Assembly (NCBI GenBank): GCA_029977045.1
Contig: JAPOLP010000195.1
Span: 1-8,724, forward strand
From: Planctomycetota bacterium
GTDB taxonomy: Bacteria > Planctomycetota > Planctomycetia > Planctomycetales > Planctomycetaceae
Direction: 5' to 3'
DNA: 8,724 bases
The notes beneath the pieces were generated by a model, which was not told where the DNA came from, ran no database searches, and worked only from the letters and a program-made list of their open reading frames with translations. Shown here piece after piece: positions 1-5,366 of the stretch. Both the position numbers and the translations under genes were made by a program. Numbering within the stretch: the first letter of the stretch is position 1; the number at the start of each line of letters is the position of its first letter.

Positions 1-487
1 CAGTAGCGGATTCGATGGCCGCAGCTTTCTGAACGTGTTGCTGGGCAAGGCGTCGACGCATCGTGATCTGGTTTTCGGAGCACACACAACGCGAGGGACG
101 ATCAACGCGTCCGAGTCTTACCCGATTCGCTCGGCGAGAAACCGCAGCATCAAGTACATCCGGAATCTGAGCCACGAGTCGGCGTTCGAGAACGCGAACA
201 CTGTTCCGGGTGGTGGTGGCGGAGTCTGGGAATCGTGGGTTGCTGACAAAGGGGTGACAAAGGCTCGTGGCGAGTTCTATCAGCGGCGACCTGCCGAGGA
301 ACTGTACGACCTGTCAAAGGATCCGTTCGAGATGCACAACCTGATCAACGATCCGCAGTACGCTGCCGTGAAGGGTGAGTTGTCTTCGGAACTCGATGCC
401 TGGATGAAGCAGCAGGGCGACCAGGGGGTCGCGACGGAAATGCGAGCCACTGATCGGCAGAAAGTCCCCGGCAAACGCAAGCGGTGA
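1..487 (+). CDS. Sulfatase (arylsulfatase family S1), C-terminal fragment
   Basis: This is the last 161 codons of a gene that begins left of the window; the frame is open from base 2 to the TGA at 485-487. The visible part matches the C-terminal subdomain of formylglycine-dependent sulfatases. It opens with a DGRSFLNVLLGK stretch, continues through a FGAHTTRG segment, and has the typical closing block ELYDLSKDPFEMHNL, followed by a helix rich in Glu and Lys and a basic tail (GKRKR). Family members hydrolyse sulfate esters of polysaccharides or glycosaminoglycans, usually outside the cytoplasm. The catalytic Cys-x-Pro-x-Arg motif, most metal ligands and any signal peptide lie upstream and cannot be checked. 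The style is closest to the heparan-N-sulfatase-like branch (S1_8 type) common in planctomycetes, but the subfamily and substrate are inference. A palindrome begins two bases after the stop. Confidence 0.88.
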   Translation, partial: SSGFDGRSFLNVLLGKASTHRDLVFGAHTTRGTINASESYPIRSARNRSIKYIRNLSHESAFENANTVPGGGGGVWESWVADKGVTKARGEFYQRRPAEELYDLSKDPFEMHNLINDPQYAAVKGELSSELDAWMKQQGDQGVATEMRATDRQKVPGKRKR

Positions 488-488
488 G

Positions 489-565
489 GCCAACGAATTT
501 CGCGAATGTTACGAATAGCAGTCGCAGTTGAGTTTTTATTCGCGAGATTCGACTCATTCGTTGGC
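489..565. repeat. Long imperfect palindrome between sulfatase and maf
   Basis: The outer arms GCCAACGAAT (489-498) and ATTCGTTGGC (556-565) are perfectly complementary over 10 bp. An inner pair, TCGCGAAT (500-507) and ATTCGCGA (538-545), adds 8 bp. The centre is unpaired and holds a T-run (533-537). There is no T-tract after the right arm, so this is not a standard intrinsic terminator. It could still end sulfatase transcription, or be a member of a dispersed palindromic repeat family. It covers most of the 113-bp gap before the next gene. Confidence 0.6.
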
Positions 566-600
566 AGTCCGTCTCTGAGTTGTTTTGAGGATCGTGCTTC

Positions 601-1281
601 GTGATTCCCATCGTTGTCGGTTCGCGTTCGCCGAGGCGGCTTGATCTGCTGAGTGCAGCACTTCCGGGCAGAGACCTCATTGTCTGCCCGCCACTCAATG
701 CGGACGAGCCGGGATTCGACGACGTGATCACACTCGCGGGTTTTGAATTGCGCATTGGCGAAATCGTGGCCGCGAAACTCGCCGATGTGCTGCAGCAGTT
801 GACGGCGAACGATATCGCCGCTCGAAGCCAGGTCACCGCAGACGAGTTCGCAGTGATCTGTGCCGACACGACAGTCATCGTGACCGACGACGCTGGCCGC
901 CCGCTGTCGCTGGGACAACCGCCGGAAGTGGGTGACTGGCAGACCGTCGTTGCCGATTGGTTCCGGCAATATCTTGCCGGTCGGACGCACACCGTGATGA
1001 GCGGCGTTTCCATCGCCCGCTGTTGCCGTTCGACAGGCAAGACGACGGTGCTCGATCGGGTCTGCTCGACGCAGGTCACGATGTGGAGCGACATCGGCGA
1101 TTGGCTTGACTGGTATCTGGCGACTGGCGAGCCAAACTGTAAAGCCGGCGGATACGCGATTCAGGGAGCGGGCAGTGTTTTTGTGACGAAGCTCGAAGGC
1201 AGCTACAGCAACGTCGTCGGACTGCCGCTCGAAGAGACGCTCGCAATGCTGCGTGAGCTGGAAGTTCTGGAGTCGGTATGA
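601..1281 (+). CDS. maf: Maf/YhdE/YceF-family nucleoside triphosphate pyrophosphatase
   Basis: The 226-residue protein has the Maf signature in order. It has the N-terminal phosphate-binding GSRSPRR (residues 7-13), a Lys at 59 in the position of E. coli YhdE Lys52, the catalytic-base motif ADTTV (Asp89), GRTHTVMSGVSI (127-138), KAGGYAIQG (181-189) and GSYSNVVGLPL (200-210). Family members are cytoplasmic and hydrolyse non-canonical or ordinary nucleotides (dTTP, UTP, m7GTP and similar) to the monophosphate and pyrophosphate. The substrate cannot be told from this sequence. It is somewhat longer than usual (about 190-200 residues), with extra residues between Lys59 and Asp89. The Lys that normally stands in the G-K-P motif (YhdE Lys82) is Gln106 here (LGQP). 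The GTG start at 601 puts GSRSPRR at the expected distance from the N-terminus and has GAGG 10 bases upstream (587-590). The stop overlaps the next start codon. Confidence 0.88.
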   Translation: MIPIVVGSRSPRRLDLLSAALPGRDLIVCPPLNADEPGFDDVITLAGFELRIGEIVAAKLADVLQQLTANDIAARSQVTADEFAVICADTTVIVTDDAGRPLSLGQPPEVGDWQTVVADWFRQYLAGRTHTVMSGVSIARCCRSTGKTTVLDRVCSTQVTMWSDIGDWLDWYLATGEPNCKAGGYAIQGAGSVFVTKLEGSYSNVVGLPLEETLAMLRELEVLESV

Positions 1282-2282
1282 AAGCTCTTGTGACTGGCGG
1301 CGGTGGCTTTCTGGGACAGTACGTTGTCGAGCAACTGCTGGCGGACGGAGCGGAAGTTCGCGTGCTCTGCCGCGGTCGTTATGCGGCACTTGATGAGCTG
1401 GGCGTCGAGACTGCGCGAGGCGAGCTGCAGGACGCCGCTTTTGTTGCTTCGGCGTGCGAAGGCATTGATGCCGTGTTTCACGTTGCCGCCGTGCCTGGTA
1501 TCTGGGGCTCGTGGGAGATGTTTCACGGTGTGAATACTGTCGGCACTCAGAACGTTATCGCGGGGTGCCGGAAACACAACGTTAGCAAGCTCGTTTTCAC
1601 CAGCTCGCCGAGCGTTGTGTTTGACGGACGCGATCACGTCGACGCAGACGAATCACTGCCGTATCCGACGACCTGGCTCTCACACTATCCGCACACGAAG
1701 GCACTCGCCGAGCAGGCTGTGCTGGCGGCGAACGATGGTCAGCTTGCGACGTGCGCGCTGCGACCGCACCTGATCTGGGGACCGCGAGACACTCAGCTTG
1801 TTCCGCGGCTGATCCGGCGGGCAAAGAGCGGGCGGCTGCGGCTCGTTGGAGACGGCACGAATCTGATCTCGATGGCGTATGTTGAAAACGTCGCCGCAGC
1901 GCATCTTCAAGCCGCGAAAGCTCTCGAACCAGGATCAGCCGTTGCCGGGCAGGCCTACTTCATCAACGAGCCCGAGCCCGTGAACTGCGGCGAGTGGATC
2001 AACACACTGCTCGGTCGGGCCGGTCTTCCACCGGTGACGAAGCGAATCTCGGCAAAAGCCGCGTACCGGATTGGAGCCGTCTTCGAAAGCGTGTATTCGC
2101 TGCTGCGAATCTCCGGCGAACCGCCAATGACGCGGTTTCTTGCAAGCCAGCTTGCGGCCTCACACACGTACCGAATCGACAAGGCACAACGAGAATTTGG
2201 TTACGAGCCAGTTGTCAGCGTCGATGAGGGACTCGACCGAGAGGAGCCGGAACTGCGAGCATTCGCGTCTGAACTCTCGTAG
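1278..2282 (+). CDS. oleD: OleD-like NAD(P)-dependent 2-alkyl-3-oxoalkanoate reductase (extended SDR)
   Basis: This 334-residue protein is an extended short-chain dehydrogenase. It has the Rossmann glycine motif TGGGGFLG (residues 6-13), an AAVPGIWGSW segment (70-79), the catalytic Ser region TSSPSV (108-113), the YxxxK pair Tyr137/Lys141, and the LRPHLIWGP block (161-169). From about residue 156 to 321 it reads closely like the OleD proteins of Xanthomonas and Stenotrophomonas as I recall them, including VGDGTNL, AYRIGAVFE and EFGYEP. OleD reduces the beta-keto acid made by OleA during head-to-head long-chain olefin synthesis, before OleC and OleB act. No oleA, oleB or oleC is in this window, so a general 3-beta-hydroxysteroid-dehydrogenase-like role remains possible. 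The ATG overlaps the maf stop as ATGA, with TGGAG five bases upstream (1268-1272), suggesting translational coupling. The last 13 codons look unlike the family, and the stop lies inside a REP-like unit. Confidence 0.82.
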   Translation: MKALVTGGGGFLGQYVVEQLLADGAEVRVLCRGRYAALDELGVETARGELQDAAFVASACEGIDAVFHVAAVPGIWGSWEMFHGVNTVGTQNVIAGCRKHNVSKLVFTSSPSVVFDGRDHVDADESLPYPTTWLSHYPHTKALAEQAVLAANDGQLATCALRPHLIWGPRDTQLVPRLIRRAKSGRLRLVGDGTNLISMAYVENVAAAHLQAAKALEPGSAVAGQAYFINEPEPVNCGEWINTLLGRAGLPPVTKRISAKAAYRIGAVFESVYSLLRISGEPPMTRFLASQLAASHTYRIDKAQREFGYEPVVSVDEGLDREEPELRAFASELS

Positions 2283-2311
2283 GCCGGATCAAGCTCTGCG
2301 CCGCTCCGGCA
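2279..2311 (+). repeat. REP-like palindromic unit 1
   Basis: The 33-bp unit begins GTAGGCCGGA and ends TCCGGCA. Its own arms GCCGGA (2283-2288) and TCCGGC (2305-2310) can form a short hairpin. It supplies the TAG stop codon of the oleD-like gene (2280-2282). It matches the reverse complement of unit 2 at both ends, with a more variable centre. Confidence 0.6.
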
Positions 2312-2339
2312 GTTGCTGAACGCAAATTGAGATCCTGAG

Positions 2340-2378
2340 TGCCGGAACGGCGTCGCTGCGCTCCTTGGTCCGGCCTAC
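2340..2378 (-). repeat. REP-like palindromic unit 2, inverted relative to unit 1
   Basis: The 39-bp unit begins TGCCGGAAC and ends TCCGGCCTAC, with its own arms GCCGGA (2341-2346) and TCCGGC (2369-2374). Read on the minus strand it starts GTAGGCCGGACCAAGG, aligning with GTAGGCCGGATCAAGC of unit 1. The pair is separated by 28 bases and lies between two convergent genes. A large stem-loop acting as a bidirectional transcription stop is a reasonable inference; neither side has a T-tract. Confidence 0.6.
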
Positions 2379-2397
2379 ACCGCTCGCCAATCGAGGC

Positions 2398-3249
2398 TCA
2401 TGCGGCGTTGCGGTCGTCTTTGCGGAAGGACTCTCGCGACTGGATGATCGATGAGGCGTCGAAGCGTTCGCCGAAGTACTGGCGCTGCGCGTCCGGGTTG
2501 CTGAGGACGGTTTCGGCGTCGCCGCTAACCAGCACCTTGCCTTGAAAGATCACGTAGTTGCGATCGGTAATTGTCAACGTTTCCCGTTCGCGGTGGTCGG
2601 TCAGCAGGATCGAGATGCCCTGACTCTTCAGTTCGCCCATGATGTCCTGGATGCTGTGAATCGTGACCGGGTCGATGCCGGTGAACGGCTCGTCGAGCAG
2701 GATCAGAACCGGGTCGGTCGCCAGACAGCGGGCAATTTCGAGTCGGCGTTTTTCGCCGCCGGACATCGAGTGCGAGACCTGCTTGCGTTTGTCGCCGAGG
2801 CCGAACTGATTGAGCAGATGGTCGACCTTGTCGTTTCGCTCACCCCGCGACATCGGCAGGTATTCCAGCACGGCGTGGATGTTCTGGGCGACCGTCAGGT
2901 TGCGGAAGATGCTGTAATCCTGCGGCAGGTAGCCCATGCCGTTCTGAGCCCGCCGGTACATCGGCCACTGTGTGACATCAGCTCCGTTGAGGAAGACCTC
3001 GCCTTCGGTCGGCGAGATCATGCCGCAGGCCATGCGGAACGTCGTCGTCTTACCCGCTCCGTTCGGGCCGAGCAGCCCGACGATCTCGCCCGGCATCACG
3101 TGAAAGTCAACGCCGTCGACTGCCCGCTTGCCGGGATAGTCCTTGACGAGATCGATACACTCCAGCAGGCGATATTTCGATCGGCCTGCCGCATGGTCGG
3201 CGTCAGGATTCAGCGAAGCACTTGCGGGATGTTGAGTCGCACCAGCCAT
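2398..3249 (-). CDS. lptB: LPS export ABC transporter ATP-binding protein LptB
   Basis: The 283-residue protein is a complete ABC ATPase: Walker A GPNGAGKT (61-68), Q-loop GYLPQDYSIFRNLTV (Gln110), signature SGGEKRRLEIAR (163-174), Walker B VLILLDEP (181-188), and H-loop TDHRERETL (His219). The GYLPQ-x-x-SIFR block and the TDHxxRETL block are characteristic of LptB, which powers extraction of lipopolysaccharide from the inner membrane by LptFG and its passage over LptC/LptA to the outer membrane. It has about 25 extra residues at the N-terminus and about 20 at the C-terminus (after YFGERF) compared with the 241-residue E. coli protein. The ATG at 3249 has AAGGA eight bases upstream. It is the last gene of the leftward set, 79 bp after signal peptidase copy A. 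No other lpt gene is in the window. Confidence 0.93.
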   Translation of the reverse strand: MAGATQHPASASLNPDADHAAGRSKYRLLECIDLVKDYPGKRAVDGVDFHVMPGEIVGLLGPNGAGKTTTFRMACGMISPTEGEVFLNGADVTQWPMYRRAQNGMGYLPQDYSIFRNLTVAQNIHAVLEYLPMSRGERNDKVDHLLNQFGLGDKRKQVSHSMSGGEKRRLEIARCLATDPVLILLDEPFTGIDPVTIHSIQDIMGELKSQGISILLTDHRERETLTITDRNYVIFQGKVLVSGDAETVLSNPDAQRQYFGERFDASSIIQSRESFRKDDRNAA

Positions 3250-3257
3250 AGCGATCG

Positions 3258-3262
3258 TCCTT
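3258..3262 (-). promoter_or_regulatory. Ribosome binding site of lptB
   Basis: AAGGA on the minus strand, eight bases before the ATG at 3249. It supports that ATG over any internal start and implies a 25-residue extension ahead of the conserved ABC domain. Confidence 0.55.
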
Positions 3263-3328
3263 GATCGTGAGAATTCAATAGATGGAGGTGAGTCTGCCTG
3301 TCGAGTGTCCGAGGATTGCTGCCCGAGC

Positions 3329-5242
3329 TTAGCGGATACGGTGCATTCGACCGAAGTTCGGATAGAACGGAACCCTCAGGTCCTGGTAGTTGGACTTCTG
3401 GACGCCGTTCTGAGTGGCTTCGTTGTGGTAGCCCCACAGTGGGGACGGATAACCCTGCCCGTCATTGAGGAACGGGATGCCGTGCGGCCAGTAAATGTAG
3501 AACGCCCGTCCGACGAGTGCCGATCGAGGAACCGCGTGACGGTGTTTTGCTCCGCGCGAATTCGGCCAGACGCGGCTGTCCTGGCTGCGGGGCGAATTGT
3601 CGCCGAGCATCAGATATTCGTCTTCGTCGAGCGTGAACTGAGCCTCGCGGTCTCGGGCGTCGTAGACCTCGTACCACTTCGCGGGATCATTCAGAGCGCG
3701 CCGCAGGTCGCTGGGCCAGGGATGTTCTTCGTCGCCGCCGCCAGAGAACCGATCGAACTCGTCATTGTCGATCTGGCTGGCCCGATAATAGATGTCGCGT
3801 TCGATCAGCAGGTCGGACACGGTGGCCGAGGCGTTGCTCAACGCGATCCCCACCGGCGTCAGGTCTTCGTTCTGCGGGCTGGGGATCAGCGAGTCGTCGA
3901 CTGTGTACTCAGCCGCCATACCGAAATCGATCAGCCGGTTGTCGATCCACAGACACAGCCGGTCGTCGACGTTGGCGAACCGGAATCGATAATTGCCGTC
4001 ACCAGACATGCGTGTGTCGGCTTCGGCCAGTTGTTGTTCGTCTTCACCGGCGAACCGCAGCACGCTGAACAGCGTTGCCTTGCCTGAGTTCAAGTCGATC
4101 CGGGCGCGGTAGGCGCGAACTCCGTCGTTCAGTTCAAGCGTGAGTGTGGCTCCGTCGCTGATCAGGGCGAGTTCGATGCGTCCGGACAGCGTCAGGTCAC
4201 TGATCCAGTAGCAGTTGCTGTCCAGAGTCCCGTGCCCGCCAACGTACGAGTTGTATCCGCAGAAGTCGGTGATGAGCTGCGGTTGCGGTGCCGTCGATCG
4301 AGCGTCGGCAAAGTACGCGGGATCGTTTGGAGCGGAGTCGCCTTCCAGAGCTTCGTACCAGTCTTCCTGCCGTGGAACGAAATGGCGGTACCGCAGCCAG
4401 CGCGGCGACACGGCCTGATCGGCCGTCAGCGTGAACGAGCGGCTGTCTTCAGCGGTCTGCCATCCGGTCGTTGTCTCCGCCCAGCCTGCGATGGGAGCAA
4501 CTCCAGAATCACCAGCGAGCGCTTCGGACTTTTCGACAGGTGCCCAGCGTTTCGGCCAACCCTTCGCGTGCAGAGCGGTCTCGGGATGGTTGCTGTCGTA
4601 AACCGGGATCTGCAGTTCCTTCTGCTTCTCCGGCGACTTGCGCAGAATCGTTCGCGAGCGGTCGTCTTCGACACGGTACACGTCGCCGCGTTTGATCAGG
4701 ATGGTCTCGCCGGGCAGTCCCACCAGCCGCTTGATGTAGTTGGTTGTTGGCTTCTCCGGGTACTTGAAGACCGGCACGTCCCACCGCTGCGGATCGCCGA
4801 ACTCGTACGGGAACTTGTTGACCAGGATGCGGTCGCCCTTGAAGACGGGCAGGTTGCGGACCGGATTGAGATACCGGCAGTTCGGGCACATGGCCTCGTC
4901 GATCCGCATGTTGTCCATGTAGAGCCCGGTGGCGTCGTCGATCTCGTCGCTGGCCCCCAGTGCCGACGTGAAGCCGCATTGCTCGCACTTCATTTCCTTG
5001 TGGCGACCATACAGCGTCGGTGCCATCGAGCCGGTCGGAATGACGAACGCTTCGGCTTCAAACGCTCGGAACAGGAACGCCAGGACGAAGGCGACAACGA
5101 TCGATTCGACCGTCTCACGGTTCTGCAGCACCATCACGCAAAAAGACTTGATGGCCTTCTTTGGGAAGACGCCCCGCAGCATCGCGGCCACTGCCGATTC
5201 AAACTGCTCGGAACACTCAGTCTGGGTTTTTGATTTCGTCAT
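3329..5242 (-). CDS. lepB: Type I signal peptidase with zinc-ribbon and large domain insertion (copy A)
   Basis: This 637-residue protein is far longer than E. coli LepB (324). After a short cytoplasmic N-terminus there is one membrane segment (about 46-60). Then come box B IPTGSMAPT with the catalytic Ser72, GDRILVNKF (136-144), box C RWDVPVFKYP (153-162), box D YIKRLVGLPGE with the general-base Lys171, and box E GDNSPRSQDSR (547-557). It would cut signal peptides from exported proteins at the outer face of the cytoplasmic membrane. Two insertions stand out. One is a CX2C-X29-CX2C ribbon (Cys86, 89, 119, 122) between box B and box C. The other is about 365 residues between box D and box E. 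That insert includes ITDFCGYN (324-331) and a beta-rich stretch (about 347-486) resembling a LamG or jelly-roll fold. The basic C-terminus is RVPFYPNFGRMHRIR. No clear Shine-Dalgarno site precedes the ATG; three 17-bp repeats lie just upstream. It follows copy B by 124 bp. Confidence 0.9.
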   Translation of the reverse strand: MTKSKTQTECSEQFESAVAAMLRGVFPKKAIKSFCVMVLQNRETVESIVVAFVLAFLFRAFEAEAFVIPTGSMAPTLYGRHKEMKCEQCGFTSALGASDEIDDATGLYMDNMRIDEAMCPNCRYLNPVRNLPVFKGDRILVNKFPYEFGDPQRWDVPVFKYPEKPTTNYIKRLVGLPGETILIKRGDVYRVEDDRSRTILRKSPEKQKELQIPVYDSNHPETALHAKGWPKRWAPVEKSEALAGDSGVAPIAGWAETTTGWQTAEDSRSFTLTADQAVSPRWLRYRHFVPRQEDWYEALEGDSAPNDPAYFADARSTAPQPQLITDFCGYNSYVGGHGTLDSNCYWISDLTLSGRIELALISDGATLTLELNDGVRAYRARIDLNSGKATLFSVLRFAGEDEQQLAEADTRMSGDGNYRFRFANVDDRLCLWIDNRLIDFGMAAEYTVDDSLIPSPQNEDLTPVGIALSNASATVSDLLIERDIYYRASQIDNDEFDRFSGGGDEEHPWPSDLRRALNDPAKWYEVYDARDREAQFTLDEDEYLMLGDNSPRSQDSRVWPNSRGAKHRHAVPRSALVGRAFYIYWPHGIPFLNDGQGYPSPLWGYHNEATQNGVQKSNYQDLRVPFYPNFGRMHRIR

Positions 5243-5253
5243 ACCGTCACAGC

Positions 5254-5304
5254 GTCTGCTGGTTTTGTGGGTCTGCTGGTTTTGTGGGTCTGCTGGTTTT
5301 GTGA
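5254..5304. repeat. Three tandem copies of a 17-bp unit upstream of signal peptidase A
   Basis: The unit GTCTGCTGGTTTTGTGG (plus strand) occurs at 5254-5270, 5271-5287 and 5288-5304. The first two are identical and the third differs only in its last base (A for G). A degenerate start of a fourth copy may follow at 5311. The array sits 12 bases upstream of the ATG of copy A, in the leader of the minus-strand transcript, where it reads CCACAAAACCAGCAGAC. It is too close to the start to be an ordinary promoter for that gene. Confidence 0.85.
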
Positions 5305-5312
5305 GAGGCGGT

Positions 5313-5338
5313 CTGCAGGTTCTCAGTACGCCCTGCAG
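5313..5338. repeat. Short inverted repeat between the two signal peptidase genes
   Basis: CTGCAGG (5313-5319) and CCTGCAG (5332-5338) can pair as a 7-bp stem with a 12-base loop. It lies between the stop of copy B and the start of copy A. It has no T-tract, so a terminator is unlikely; it may be chance or an RNA-processing hairpin. Confidence 0.3.
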
Positions 5339-5366
5339 CGAGCAAAGGTTTCAGTCTGCGGAAAAC

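Noticed and set aside
243..264. Direct repeat TGACAAAGG inside the sulfatase gene
   Set aside because: Two 9-bp copies within coding sequence for a Lys/Gly-rich loop; most likely chance.
280..1389. Long open frame on the minus strand (369 codons)
   Set aside because: It lies antisense to the sulfatase tail and the well-supported maf gene. Its translation is rich in Arg, Ser and His with no recognisable domain, typical of a GC-rich shadow frame.
2542..3264. Plus-strand open frame (240 codons) opposite lptB
   Set aside because: It is antisense to all the ABC ATPase motifs, which are unmistakable on the minus strand.
4232..5233. Long plus-strand open frame (333 codons) opposite signal peptidase A
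   Set aside because: It is antisense to conserved signal peptidase motifs, and its composition and lack of any motif mark it as a shadow.
5254..5304. CRISPR-like array
   Set aside because: The units are contiguous, with no spacers and only 17 bp long, so this is a simple tandem repeat.
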